Below, one piece after another: positions 7,142-15,725 of a stretch of DNA of 64,000 nucleotides. The stretch spans positions 62,001 through 126,000 of the forward strand of contig NZ_JABWTK010000006.1 in NCBI RefSeq assembly GCF_020071995.1. The letters are read 5' to 3'. Both the position numbers and the translations under genes were made by a program. The number at the start of each line of letters is the position of its first letter. Within the stretch, counting starts at the first letter, position 1. This DNA is from Planococcus chinensis (lineage in GTDB: Bacteria > Bacillota > Bacilli > Bacillales_A > Planococcaceae). The notes beneath the pieces were generated by a model. The model saw nothing but the letters and a program-made list of their open reading frames with translations, searched no databases and was not told the origin of the DNA.

Positions 7142-8527
7142 ATGACACGCAAACGAATTTATTTGAACGCTTTTGACATGAACTGCGCCGGCCACCAGTC
7201 GCCGGGGCTCTGGACGCATCCGGAAGACCAGTCGCATCAATACAAAGACAGCGAATACTGGATCGAACTTGCAAAACTACTGGAAAGAGGCAAGTTTGAC
7301 GCCATTTTCATCGCTGATGTACTTGGTACATATGATGTCTACAACGGTTCAAGAGACGCCGCAGTCCGGCAGGGAGCCCAGTCGCCGGTCAATGATCCTT
7401 TGCTTGTCGTGCCCCTCATGTCAGCAGTGACCAAACATTTGGGCTTCGGGGTCACTGCATCCGTCACCCATGAGCATCCTTACACCTTTGCCCGCCGGAT
7501 TTCGACGCTCGATCATTTGACGAAAGGCCGGGTCGGTTGGAATATTGTTACTTCTTATTTAAAAAGCGCTGCGTTGAATATCGGCAAAGAAGACCAGATC
7601 AAGCACGACGAACGCTACGACATTGCCGATGAGTATTTGGAAGTTTGCTATAAGTTATGGGAAGGCAGCTGGGAAGATGGTGCGGTCATTGTGGACAAAG
7701 CGAATGGCATCTACGCCGATCCCGGTAAAGTGCACGATATCAATCATGAAGGAACGTACTATAAAGTGCCGGGTGCCCATTTGTCGGAACCGTCGAAACA
7801 ACGGACGCCGGTATTGTATCAGGCAGGCGCATCCAAAAAAGGCGTGGCGTTTGCCGGGAAACACGCGGAATGTGTCTTCATCGGCCCGCCGAATATCGGT
7901 ATTGCCAAACAAACGGTCACAAAAATCCGTACTGAAGTTGCAAATGCCGGACGTAATCAAGAGGACGTGAAAATTCTTTCCTTGATGACACCGATTGTCG
8001 GCAAGACGGAAGAAGAAGCCATTGCCAAATATGAAGATTATAAGAAACACATCAGCCATGAAGGGGCGCTGGCATTATTCGGAGGTTGGACGGGTGTGGA
8101 TTTGTCCGGCTATGCTCCAGAGCAGCCACTGGAATATATCGAAAACGATGCCATCCAGTCCGCATTGGAGAACTTCACCAAAATACTGCCGGGCAGAAAA
8201 CCGACCGTCAACGACATCAAGGAATACGTTGGCATCGGCGGACTGGGGCCATTTACGGTCGGTTCCCCGGAACAAGTAGCAGATACATTGGAACGATGGG
8301 TAAATGAAGCAGGCGTCGATGGCTTCAACATCGCCTATGCGATTACGCCGGGGACTTTTTCCGATTTTATCGAACTGGTCGTGCCGATTCTGCAAGAGCG
8401 CGGCCTTGTCCAAAAAGAATATCAGGGCAGTTCTTTGCGGGATGCCTTGTTCGAAAAAGGAGATCATCTTCTGCAGGCGCATACAGGGAAACAATACACG
8501 AGAGTGCCTATAACGGCAGCCAAATAA
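7142..8527 (+). CDS. Flavin-dependent monooxygenase, NtaA/SnaA/DszA (LLM) family, S-box regulated
   Basis: 461-residue luciferase-like FMNH2-dependent monooxygenase of the nitrilotriacetate/DszA/DmoA branch. Family features are the N-terminal KRIYLNAFDMNCAGHQSPG, the flavin-binding FDAIFIADVLGTYDVY, GRVGWNIVTS and the C-terminal VGSPEQVADTLERWVNEAGV. AAAGGAGAGGGAAATT precedes the ATG. Because a SAM riboswitch controls it, the substrate is probably an organosulfur compound whose C-S bond is opened to release sulfur, as in DmoA, DszA and YxeK relatives; that is inference. No flavin reductase or transporter lies next to it, so reduced flavin must come from elsewhere. Confidence 0.9.
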   Translation: MTRKRIYLNAFDMNCAGHQSPGLWTHPEDQSHQYKDSEYWIELAKLLERGKFDAIFIADVLGTYDVYNGSRDAAVRQGAQSPVNDPLLVVPLMSAVTKHLGFGVTASVTHEHPYTFARRISTLDHLTKGRVGWNIVTSYLKSAALNIGKEDQIKHDERYDIADEYLEVCYKLWEGSWEDGAVIVDKANGIYADPGKVHDINHEGTYYKVPGAHLSEPSKQRTPVLYQAGASKKGVAFAGKHAECVFIGPPNIGIAKQTVTKIRTEVANAGRNQEDVKILSLMTPIVGKTEEEAIAKYEDYKKHISHEGALALFGGWTGVDLSGYAPEQPLEYIENDAIQSALENFTKILPGRKPTVNDIKEYVGIGGLGPFTVGSPEQVADTLERWVNEAGVDGFNIAYAITPGTFSDFIELVVPILQERGLVQKEYQGSSLRDALFEKGDHLLQAHTGKQYTRVPITAAK

Positions 8528-8540
8528 ATAGATGCATAAT

Positions 8541-8574
8541 AAAGAAGAGGCTCATTTTAAGGCTTCTTCTTTTT
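8541..8574 (+). terminator. Terminator after monooxygenase gene
   Basis: AAAGAAGAGGC pairs with GCTTCTTCTTT, followed by T residues. Confidence 0.7.
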
Positions 8575-8701
8575 GTTGCTCTTTGACAAAGGAAGTTTAT
8601 GCTAAAATTAATATAATGGATTTATTCTCGTTCAAACCGGTATAGGCCTTGCAATTAGCAGCAACAGGGGAAATCCTTACTCTTCAAAACAGGAGGAAAC
8701 T

Positions 8702-9703
8702 ATGTGCAGCTTATCAAATGATCTTGTAACACCGGAAAGTTTTGGTGAAACCTTTTTAAACGGAAAGCCGGAAACTATTTATGCACAATGTGTAAAAGAG
8801 TTTAAAGAAATGATTTCACTTCAGCAATTCACTGAACTTGTCAGAGACTTCAATGCTGGAGTAGAGCATTATGCTATAAACAGCACTTCAATGATTGGAT
8901 TTCAAACACAGTATGTTTGGCTGGATAGCCGCCAAGAGAAAGCCGTTTGCGTGGTTTTTGATTCTGTCCATCAAATCCACAGGTTGCTGATCAAACCGTA
9001 TTTGACTTTCCCAAAAAGCGATCAGCGGTACACACAAAACTTATATACGATGCCAATTCAGGAGGAATGGTTTGTTTTCTGGGGCGGCAAGGATGAATTT
9101 TTAAATTATCATTATTTATATGAATCTCAAAGATACGCATACGATTTAATCATGATGAAAAATTATCAGAGTTACAAAGACAATCCGATGCGCAATGAAA
9201 ATTATTATGCATTCAATCAGGAAGTTGTAGCACCAGCGAACGGCCAAATTGTAAAAGTGATTAACCATCTAAAAGATAATGTACCAGGTGAAATGGATGA
9301 AACTCAGCCGGCAGGCAACTATGTAGTCATCAAGCACCTAAACAACGAATATAGCTTATTGGCTCATTTCAAACAAAACTCCATACAACCTAAAGAAGGC
9401 GAATTAGTACAACAAGGCCAATTTATTGGATTATGCGGAAATTCAGGGAACTCTTCAGAGCCGCATATTCATTTTCAAGTGATGGATTCGCCTGACTTGA
9501 ACACGTGCAAATCGATTTGCATCCGTTTCGCCGATGGCACAGAGCCGGTTCAAGGAGATACCGTGAGTTTAATGACACCAGACAATGATTCGGGCCGCTC
9601 ACAATCCAAGGGGTTGGATAAATTCGACAAAGCCGAAATCGCTTTTTCATTTACGGACGTATTGCTGATCATTCCTCGTTTATTTGCTCAACTGTTTAAA
9701 TAG
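8702..9703 (+). CDS. M23-family metallopeptidase-domain protein
   Basis: 333 residues. The first about 100 residues look like a DUF3887-type domain. The second half is an M23/LytM fold: YAYDL (the usual first metal-ligand region, with the His replaced), EVVAPANGQIVKV, GNYVVIKH, LLAHFKQNSI, GQFIGLCGNSGNSSEPHIHF, where HIHF is the typical active-site motif. Unusually there is no signal peptide: the protein starts MCSLSNDLV, so export is not obvious. AACAGGAGGAAACT precedes the ATG. The missing first-site His may make it a binding protein rather than an active peptidase, although close relatives share the HxxxD to RYAYD change. Confidence 0.75.
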   Translation: MCSLSNDLVTPESFGETFLNGKPETIYAQCVKEFKEMISLQQFTELVRDFNAGVEHYAINSTSMIGFQTQYVWLDSRQEKAVCVVFDSVHQIHRLLIKPYLTFPKSDQRYTQNLYTMPIQEEWFVFWGGKDEFLNYHYLYESQRYAYDLIMMKNYQSYKDNPMRNENYYAFNQEVVAPANGQIVKVINHLKDNVPGEMDETQPAGNYVVIKHLNNEYSLLAHFKQNSIQPKEGELVQQGQFIGLCGNSGNSSEPHIHFQVMDSPDLNTCKSICIRFADGTEPVQGDTVSLMTPDNDSGRSQSKGLDKFDKAEIAFSFTDVLLIIPRLFAQLFK

Positions 9704-9706
9704 ATC

Positions 9707-9747
9707 AAAAAAAAGCATTAATTCCGGTTGGAATTAATGCTTTTTTG
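9707..9747. terminator. Terminator, M23 gene / TetR gene
   Basis: AAAAGCATTAATTCC pairs perfectly with GGAATTAATGCTTTT around a four-base loop, T-run following and A-run preceding. Works in both directions between convergent genes. Confidence 0.9.
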
Positions 9748-9787
9748 TTGTGGAACTTATTATGTCGGCAATGTCTTGCCAATCGGA

Positions 9788-10336
9788 TTAAGGCTTCTTT
9801 TGATACATCAAGTTGATTTGGTGGGCAATGTATTCGGAACTGTAATAAGTTCCGTCCTTGATCCACCACAAAATAACCCCCATCAGCGAAGCGGCAAGGA
9901 GGTCCAAGGACACAAGATCATCTGACTTCTCGATTCCTCTCGTATTTCTCCGCTGCTGGATAAACTCTTTAATCACTTCATGCATCTTCACTTTAAAACG
10001 GGGCCCTTCAAACAGCACGGCGAACAATTTCCGGTGCTGGTAGAAATAGTCGAGGAATGCCAAAAGGCGTTCTTCGTTTTTCAGCTCTTTCACTTCCAGC
10101 AATGGGGTTAAAGTCTGCGACAAATCGTTGAAGATATCCTGTGCTATATAACGCAGCAAATCATTGATGTCCTGGAAATGAAGATAAAAAGTTGCCCGGT
10201 TCAACTCGGCTTTGTCGGCTATTTTTTGGACAGTTAACGATGTCACATCAGGATTTTCATTGAGAATCGAGATGACGGCCTCTTTCAATACCCGTTTGGA
10301 ACGGAGAGCCCGCGGGTCCGGTTTTTTGTGTGCCAT
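9788..10336 (-). CDS. TetR-family transcriptional regulator
   Basis: 182 residues. The N-terminal helix-turn-helix is clear: SLTVQKIADKAELNRATFYLHFQDINDLL. The C-terminal half (FYQHRKLFAVLFEG and the later LLAASLMGVILWWIKDG) resembles the YfiR/DhaS-like TetR ligand domain. AAAGGAGCG precedes the ATG. It is divergent from an MFS exporter gene at 10505 with 168 bases between, so it most likely represses that pump and itself. Confidence 0.88.
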   Translation of the reverse strand: MAHKKPDPRALRSKRVLKEAVISILNENPDVTSLTVQKIADKAELNRATFYLHFQDINDLLRYIAQDIFNDLSQTLTPLLEVKELKNEERLLAFLDYFYQHRKLFAVLFEGPRFKVKMHEVIKEFIQQRRNTRGIEKSDDLVSLDLLAASLMGVILWWIKDGTYYSSEYIAHQINLMYQKKP

Positions 10337-10401
10337 TATATTACGCTCCTTTGTCTATAATCTGGCATTTCTGCGACAGTATTAGGCGGTTTGTTGTTTA
10401 G

Positions 10402-10430
10402 TTGACGGATTGTCCGGCATTGTTTATAGG
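10402..10430 (+). promoter_or_regulatory. Candidate promoter of MFS exporter gene
   Basis: TTGACG, 17 bases, TATAGG, about 75 bases before the MFS start and inside the region shared with the divergent tetR gene. No convincing operator palindrome was found nearby. Confidence 0.4.
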
Positions 10431-10504
10431 CAGGATTAAAACGAATTGCTATTATATATTTTATTGACATTGTGTTGTAAAAGCAATGAAGAAAGGGATT
10501 TTAT

Positions 10505-11932
10505 ATGGCATCAACTATTAACAAAAAAGTTTTATTGACAGTTATGATTTTAGGCTGTTTTTTATCAACGCTTAACCAGACCTTGCTAAACGTCGCTTTA
10601 AGCAGCTTTATGGACATATTCTCTGTGGAAGCCTCTACTGTGCAATGGCTGTCGACTGGATTTATGCTCGTGAACGGCGTCTTGATTCCCGTTACGGCGT
10701 ATTTAATGAAACGTTTTTCGACTCGCCAACTGTTCATCGCCTCCATGTTGTTTTTGCTGGCAGGTTCGATTCTTTGTGCTGTTGCGCCGAGTTTCTCGGT
10801 TCTACTGGCTGGCCGCATGATCCAAGCGGTGGGTGCGGGAATCATCATGCCGCTCATGATGAGTGTGGTCATGTTTATCTTTCCGGTGGAAAAACGGGGA
10901 AGTGCGATGGGGCTGATCGGTTTAGCGATTATTTTCGCACCAGCCATTGCCCCGACACTTGCCGGCTTTATCATTGAATATGTCTCCTGGCGCTGGCTGT
11001 TTATCGGATTGATCCCGTTTGTCGTGGTCATTATATTACTGGCGTTGAAGTATTTGATCAATGTCACGGAACCGCAAAAAGCGAAAATTGATGTAACAAG
11101 CGTTATTTTATCGACTTTCGGTTTCGGCCTCGTGCTTTACGGCGTCAGCACAGCGGGACGCGACGGCTGGAACGATGCCATTGTTCTGGCGTCTGCCATT
11201 GCCGGAGCAGCGATTATCGTGCTGTTTTGTTTGCGGCAAATCAAATCGGCAGATCCATTGCTGAACCTTGCTGTATTCAAAAACCGCACTTTCACAATGA
11301 CATCACTGATCAATATTCTGGTGACGATGATGATGTATGCGGACATGACGCTGCTGCCGATCTATCTGCAGGACGGTCGCGGCTTTACAGCATTTGATGC
11401 TGGTCTCCTGTTATTGCCGGGAGCAATCATTAATGCGTTTCTGTCCCCTGTTACCGGCCGGCTATTTGACCGCTTTGGAGCGAAGCCGCTGTTCATCATC
11501 GGCTTGTTGTTCATCATTCCGTCGATGTGGGTCATCACGGATTTATCCAGTGATACCACATATTTATTCTTGATGATCCGGACGGTGTTCTTAAGAATCG
11601 GCTTGAGCTTCATCACCATGCCGCTGAATACTGCAGGGCTGAACGCATTGCCGAAAGAGTTGATTACGCATGGTACGGCAGTCAATAATACAGTCCGCCA
11701 AATTGCCGGATCTATCGGAACGGCTATTGTCATTACAGTATTCAGTACGCAGACATCGAATTATGCGTCAGAACTGACCCTTGAAATGCCGGATTTCCAG
11801 GCTGCAGATATTCTGGAAATGGCAACGGCTTCGGGTACAAGTGATGCGTATTACTTTATGATGATTCTCGCAATCGCTGCATTTATCATTACACTGTTTA
11901 CGAAAACAAAAACTGCCGAGAAATCAGCATAA
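10505..11932 (+). CDS. MFS multidrug exporter, DHA2 (EmrB/LmrB-like) family
   Basis: 475-residue proton-linked exporter. DHA2 features are LNQTLLNVALSSFMDIF in helix 1, TVQWLSTGFMLVNGVLIPVT in helix 2, and LLAGRMIQAVGAGIIMPLM in helix 4. AAAGGGATTTTAT precedes the ATG. Hydrophobicity suggests 12-14 helices. Divergent from a tetR gene, the usual set-up for an inducible drug pump, and followed by a terminator. Substrate unknown; lincosamide-type pumps such as LmrB are the nearest family. Confidence 0.88.
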   Translation: MASTINKKVLLTVMILGCFLSTLNQTLLNVALSSFMDIFSVEASTVQWLSTGFMLVNGVLIPVTAYLMKRFSTRQLFIASMLFLLAGSILCAVAPSFSVLLAGRMIQAVGAGIIMPLMMSVVMFIFPVEKRGSAMGLIGLAIIFAPAIAPTLAGFIIEYVSWRWLFIGLIPFVVVIILLALKYLINVTEPQKAKIDVTSVILSTFGFGLVLYGVSTAGRDGWNDAIVLASAIAGAAIIVLFCLRQIKSADPLLNLAVFKNRTFTMTSLINILVTMMMYADMTLLPIYLQDGRGFTAFDAGLLLLPGAIINAFLSPVTGRLFDRFGAKPLFIIGLLFIIPSMWVITDLSSDTTYLFLMIRTVFLRIGLSFITMPLNTAGLNALPKELITHGTAVNNTVRQIAGSIGTAIVITVFSTQTSNYASELTLEMPDFQAADILEMATASGTSDAYYFMMILAIAAFIITLFTKTKTAEKSA

Positions 11933-11933
11933 A

Positions 11934-11968
11934 AAACCCCTCACAATTAATTTTGTGAGGGGTTTCTT
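11934..11968. terminator. Terminator, MFS gene / heme O synthase gene
   Basis: AAACCCCTCACAA pairs with TTGTGAGGGGTTT (loop TTAATT), between convergent genes. Confidence 0.9.
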
Positions 11969-11986
11969 ATGTTTATGTGCAAAGTA

Positions 11987-12883
11987 TTACAATGCGTTCA
12001 GCAGAAGCCCAATCGAAGAATAAATAATCACCGTAGAGAAAATCATCATCATATGGACCAGGGAAAATAAGAACATTTTATTTGCCCAAACTTCTATCTT
12101 CATGCTGCGTGAGCCAAACAAACTCAGTCCCAGCCAAATCAATCCTAAGATCAGGGACATCAAAGTCAAGCCAAGGCTTAAAGGCAGGAACAAAAAGCTG
12201 GAGAGCACGAGCAGAACCAAGTAGATATTGCTTTGGATGTAAGTGCGTTTTGCGCTTTTGACGACGGGAAGCATCGGAATGCTTGCCGCCGCATAATCTT
12301 CTTTTTTGCGGATGGCGATGGCATAAAAATGAGGCATTTGCCAGATCACCATGATCAAAAATAATGCCCAGCATGCAGGGTGCCAGATGTCAGGAGCCAC
12401 GGCAGCCCAGCCGATTAAAGGCGGAATGGCACCGGAAATGCTGCCTACTTCTGTATTCCAGATCGTGTGGCGCTTGGTCCACATCGTATAAGGTATGACG
12501 TAAAAAAAGACTCCTAAAAATCCTAGGAACGACGCCAAGGGAGATGCAAAATACAATAAGGCAAGCCCGATAAGCAACAGCAGAACAGCAGCTGACGCTA
12601 CCCGTTTAATTGAAATGGATCCGGTCACCGTAGGGCGTACTTTAGTACGGGCCATCAAGACATCAATGTCGCGGTCGTAAATATTGTTGAAAGCTCCCGA
12701 AGCTGCAATAATAGCCGCAGTTCCTGTAAACGCCAGTAGGATGTTCGCGATGTTCTCAGTAAAGCTGTATTGATAGGTGTACAAAGCGAGCATCAATCCG
12801 GCCACCATTGGAATTAAATTCGACTTGATGATTCCGGTTTTTACAACTTGAGCCCATAACGCTTTTTGAGATTGTTTTGTCAT
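11987..12883 (-). CDS. ctaB: Heme O synthase (protoheme IX farnesyltransferase)
   Basis: 298-residue UbiA-family membrane enzyme that adds a farnesyl group to heme B, making heme O for terminal oxidases. The first Asp-rich motif is visible in NNIYDRDIDVLMARTKVRP, followed by TIWNTEVGSISGAIPPLIGW and IWQMPHFYAIAIRKKEDY, which are typical of CtaB/CyoE. About eight helices. The gene stands alone, away from any cytochrome oxidase genes, and may be a second copy (as CtaO in B. subtilis). Ribosome site AGAGGCT is moderate. A short ORF ends seven bases upstream. Confidence 0.95.
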   Translation of the reverse strand: MTKQSQKALWAQVVKTGIIKSNLIPMVAGLMLALYTYQYSFTENIANILLAFTGTAAIIAASGAFNNIYDRDIDVLMARTKVRPTVTGSISIKRVASAAVLLLLIGLALLYFASPLASFLGFLGVFFYVIPYTMWTKRHTIWNTEVGSISGAIPPLIGWAAVAPDIWHPACWALFLIMVIWQMPHFYAIAIRKKEDYAAASIPMLPVVKSAKRTYIQSNIYLVLLVLSSFLFLPLSLGLTLMSLILGLIWLGLSLFGSRSMKIEVWANKMFLFSLVHMMMIFSTVIIYSSIGLLLNAL

Positions 12884-12890
12884 TTATATT

Positions 12891-13073
12891 CTAGCCTCTT
12901 TCATATACACGAGGACCACTGTAACCCAGACGATTGTTTACATCCTGAAATTCTTTTTTTGTAAAATCAATTTCATGCAGTTCAGTAAGACTTCGTTCAT
13001 ACTCTTGCTTTCTATATCCAACAACTAAGTATACATGAAATAGCTGCTTAAGTTGGTTAAAACATATCGACAA
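12891..13073 (-). CDS. Possible short ORF upstream of ctaB
   Basis: A 60-codon open frame ending seven bases before ctaB. Its C-terminal half (LTELHEIDFTKKEFQDVNNR, then LGYSGPRVYERG) looks protein-like, but the first 20 residues overlap a promoter-like region (TATACT) and no ribosome site supports the ATG. It could be a short protein with a different start, or simply the ctaB leader. Unrecognised. Confidence 0.3.
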   Translation of the reverse strand: MSICFNQLKQLFHVYLVVGYRKQEYERSLTELHEIDFTKKEFQDVNNRLGYSGPRVYERG

Positions 13074-13128
13074 TTTCTAAAAAAGTATTCAAGTTACTTT
13101 CTTTATATTGCGAAGATTCATTTCATAT

Positions 13129-13160
13129 AAAAAAGCAGCGAAATTAATTCGCTGCTTCAT
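13129..13160 (-). terminator. Terminator overlapping the stop codon of the MFS gene
   Basis: On the minus strand GAAGCAGCGAA pairs with TTCGCTGCTTT, followed by T residues. The TAA stop is inside the loop. Confidence 0.85.
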
Positions 13161-14322
13161 GGGGCACTTGTTTCGGCGTTTTCCAGGCCAAGGTCAAGGC
13201 AATGCCGATGGCAAGGGTAACCGTCGCAAAATAGAATGGATAGTTTAAATCGATATCGAAAAGAATGCCTCCGATAATCGGGCCGATAATGTTCCCGATG
13301 CTTGTGAACATCGAGTTCATACCGCCTACAAATCCCTGTTCATTTCCAGCAATACGGGACAGATACGTCGTAACTGCCGGGCGCATCAAGTCAAAACCGA
13401 CAAAGACCACCATAGTGACGAGCAAAATCGCCCAATAGCTTGTCACATAAGTCAAAATCAGGACAAGGGAAGTAGAGACGATCAAACTGTAGCGGATCAA
13501 ACGGATTTCTCCCCACCAGCGCGTAAAGCGGTCGAAAAAGCCGACTTGCACGATGACTCCGACAATCGCACCGAGTGAAATGACGACGGCGATATCCTGC
13601 GGCGTAAAGCCGAATTTATGGTCTACAAACAAAGCGAACAGCGACTCGAAAGATGCGAGTCCGAATGAGGAAATCAGGATGACCATAAAGGCAATAAAAT
13701 ATAGGGGTGAGAAAATACGGCCAAATCCCGTTTTCTGTTCACCGTATAAGTTCTCTTCCTGTATCTGGCGTTCAGGTTCTTTCAGCAGCAAGAGCGAGAG
13801 GAACATCGCAAACAGCCCGAAGCCTGCCGCAAAGAAAAAGGGAAGGCGTGTGCCGATTTCTGCCAGGAAACCGCCGATGCCCGGTCCGATGATAAAGCCG
13901 GTTGAAATGGCAGCCGACATATAGCCGAGCGCTTTCGGCCGTGTCTTGAGCGTTGTAATGTCCGCAATATACGCGGTAACTGCCGGCATGATAAAGGCCG
14001 CACTGACGCCGCCAAGCAGGCGGGACACAAACAGCACTTCAACCGATTGCCCGAGGCCGAATAACAATTCGGATATGCTGAAAACCAACAAGCCCAGTAC
14101 AATCAATGGCTTCCGGCCGTACTTGTCGACGGCGCGCCCGGCAAGCGGGGAAACGACCAGCTGCGCCAGCGCAAAAGCGGACACCATATAGCCTACAACC
14201 GTCCCCGAAATATTCAATTCGTTCATGATGGTCGGAGTCACCGGGATGACCAAGCCGATTCCTAAAAATGCGATAAATAAATTCAACAGCAAAATAGATA
14301 AAACCAATTTGTAATTCTTCAT
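13144..14322 (-). CDS. MFS multidrug exporter, DHA1 (NorA/Bmr-like) family
   Basis: 392-residue, 12-helix drug/proton antiporter. Motif A appears as PLAGRAVDKYGRKPLIVLGL, motif C as GYMSAAISTGFIIGPGIGGF, and the N-terminus FLGIGLVIPVTPTIM is typical of NorA/Bmr. I chose ATG 14322 because AGAGG precedes it; a longer frame begins at 14349. It lies 44 bases after the stop of a TetR gene in the same direction, so the pair is an operon controlled by that repressor. Substrate unknown. Confidence 0.88.
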   Translation of the reverse strand: MKNYKLVLSILLLNLFIAFLGIGLVIPVTPTIMNELNISGTVVGYMVSAFALAQLVVSPLAGRAVDKYGRKPLIVLGLLVFSISELLFGLGQSVEVLFVSRLLGGVSAAFIMPAVTAYIADITTLKTRPKALGYMSAAISTGFIIGPGIGGFLAEIGTRLPFFFAAGFGLFAMFLSLLLLKEPERQIQEENLYGEQKTGFGRIFSPLYFIAFMVILISSFGLASFESLFALFVDHKFGFTPQDIAVVISLGAIVGVIVQVGFFDRFTRWWGEIRLIRYSLIVSTSLVLILTYVTSYWAILLVTMVVFVGFDLMRPAVTTYLSRIAGNEQGFVGGMNSMFTSIGNIIGPIIGGILFDIDLNYPFYFATVTLAIGIALTLAWKTPKQVPHEAAN

Positions 14323-14366
14323 AAATAAACCTCTTTTACATTTTTTCAATGACTAAAAACGAAGCT

Positions 14367-14945
14367 TTATGCGCGGACCAGGCCGCGCCAAAAAATCGGC
14401 CACACCGCTTCATACCGCTTCAAGTATGCAGCTTCGCCGCTGTACACCAATTCTGTGATGGTCCCTTCAATGACGGTGATAAATGCCAAAGCACAGCTGG
14501 AGAAATCATCGGAGTAAAGGATGTTTTCATGGCGTTCACGTTCTCTAATGACGCGGGTAAAGTGCCGGTGCATTTTGTCGAAGAGGGGGTTGATCAACTC
14601 GCCGATCTCTTTCTCAAGCCGGGCAGGCGGAAAATACATCGTCCGGAGGATGAACTTCATATAATCATTGTCTTCTAAGTCCTCGATAAACCATTCAAAA
14701 TAACCACGGAGCAAACCTTCGAGCGGCTCATTTTTCATTCTCCTAAAATAACTCGCCAAATGGCTTCTTTCCATTTCCAAAGCGTATGTTAAGGCAGACA
14801 AGAACAATTCATCCTTGCCAGCGTAGTGGGCATAAATCGAAGGTTTTTTAATGCCTACGGCGTCTGCAATCTTGCCAAGCGAAGCGCCTTCGTATCCTTC
14901 ATTGGCAAACTGGACAAGAGCCGTTTGCAAAATCACTTGTTTCAT
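14367..14945 (-). CDS. TetR-family repressor of the adjacent MFS pump
   Basis: 192 residues with the HTH near the N-terminus: ASLGKIADAVGIKKPSIYAHYAGKDELF, of the BscR/IcaR type. The C-terminal part includes FFAL-like aromatic helices and YFEWFIEDLEDNDYMKFILR. AGGAAGGTG precedes the ATG. A palindrome CTAACGGTCGTTAG lies immediately upstream, so autoregulation together with the downstream pump is likely. Confidence 0.88.
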   Translation of the reverse strand: MKQVILQTALVQFANEGYEGASLGKIADAVGIKKPSIYAHYAGKDELFLSALTYALEMERSHLASYFRRMKNEPLEGLLRGYFEWFIEDLEDNDYMKFILRTMYFPPARLEKEIGELINPLFDKMHRHFTRVIRERERHENILYSDDFSSCALAFITVIEGTITELVYSGEAAYLKRYEAVWPIFWRGLVRA

Positions 14946-14957
14946 TTTTTCACCTTC

Positions 14958-14971
14958 CTAACGGTCGTTAG
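14958..14971 (-). promoter_or_regulatory. TetR operator palindrome
   Basis: CTAACG-GT-CGTTAG, 6-bp arms, directly upstream of the ribosome site of the tetR gene at 14367-14945. The sequence is of the type used by BscR/QacR-like repressors. Confidence 0.65.
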
Positions 14972-15076
14972 TCTACTATCGCATGTTTGCTTCCAAAGGT
15001 CAAAAGATAAAGCAATATCATCAAGCCGCGGCAATTATTAAAATATTAAATATCGAAATCCTAATTTTGGAAAAAG

Positions 15077-15104
15077 TGAAACACCATAGCAGTTCTGTCG
15101 TATA
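15077..15104 (+). promoter_or_regulatory. ECF sigma factor (SigW-like) promoter
   Basis: TGAAAC, exactly 16 bases, CGTATA: an exact match to the B. subtilis SigW consensus TGAAAC-N16-CGTA. It lies 23 bases ahead of the first of four small membrane-protein genes. Confidence 0.7.
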
Positions 15105-15126
15105 CTAAGCAAGAAGGGAAATAGGA

Positions 15127-15219
15127 ATGGCTTATAAGCAGAAGATAAAACTGGCATTAAATAGCCTGGCAATAATTAAGCAGCATGTGAAACTGTTGAA
15201 ACTTAAGGGGGAGTTATAA
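15127..15219 (+). CDS. Possible 30-aa cationic peptide
   Basis: Frame MAYKQKIKLALNSLAIIKQH..., 30 residues, strongly basic and amphipathic. GAAGGG lies 11 bases upstream, and its TAA shares one base with the ATG of the next gene, pointing to translational coupling. First ORF behind the SigW-like promoter. Unrecognised. Confidence 0.45.
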   Translation: MAYKQKIKLALNSLAIIKQHVKLLKLKGEL

Positions 15220-15482
15220 TGTCTGAGAAAGATTCCGGCGTTTCCATCATCTACATGATTTTTGCCACGTTCGGCATGATTTTGGTTGCGCTGGGAGGTA
15301 TAAGTTTGATCCAAGTGGAAGATAGTTCTGCACGGGTAATGATAATCTTGATCGGAATTATTGTCGTGGTGAACTACGTTTATTATTTGGAACGAAAAGC
15401 AGGGGTGAGCAACAAGATGATCTGGGGACAGTCCGGCATCCTGATTGCCTCCATTATTGGATATGCTTTTTGGGTTCTCTAA
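15219..15482 (+). CDS. Small membrane protein, 87 aa, in ECF-sigma cluster
   Basis: Three hydrophobic segments (about residues 8-28, 40-57 and 67-87), little else. AAGGGGGAG precedes the ATG. The start overlaps the stop of the 30-aa ORF. No family recognised. Its location behind an ECF-sigma promoter suggests an envelope-stress role. Confidence 0.65.
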   Translation: MSEKDSGVSIIYMIFATFGMILVALGGISLIQVEDSSARVMIILIGIIVVVNYVYYLERKAGVSNKMIWGQSGILIASIIGYAFWVL

Positions 15483-15512
15483 TACATATAAAACCAAGGG
15501 AGGGACGAAACA

Positions 15513-15725
15513 GTGGAGATAGCTAAAAGAATGAGTGATGCTAGTTTCTTTTTCGGGATTTTTCTCTGCTTCGGAGGGTTAATCCATGTTTTGGGCTTTT
15601 CCCATCACGAGATTTTTCGTCTTTCAGCGTTCTTCAGCTTTCTATTTATAGGGCTGGGAGTTTTGCTAAGTATCTTTACGACACCCGAAACAGGGCAGTT
15701 AAAAAGGAGGGAGGAAAACAAATGA
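15513..15725 (+). CDS. Small membrane protein, 70 aa, in ECF-sigma cluster
   Basis: GTG start with AAGGGAGGGA upstream. Two helices (about residues 11-29 and 36-55), with HH in the link between them and a basic tail LKRREENK. Its stop overlaps the next start by four bases (ATGA). Unrecognised. Confidence 0.65.
   Translation: MEIAKRMSDASFFFGIFLCFGGLIHVLGFSHHEIFRLSAFFSFLFIGLGVLLSIFTTPETGQLKRREENK

Noticed and set aside
8583..8617. TTGACA and TATAAT upstream of the M23 gene
   Set aside because: Both hexamers are perfect, but 23 bases separate them, which is too far for a SigA promoter. The nearer TAAAAT is only 14 bases away. No confident promoter call.
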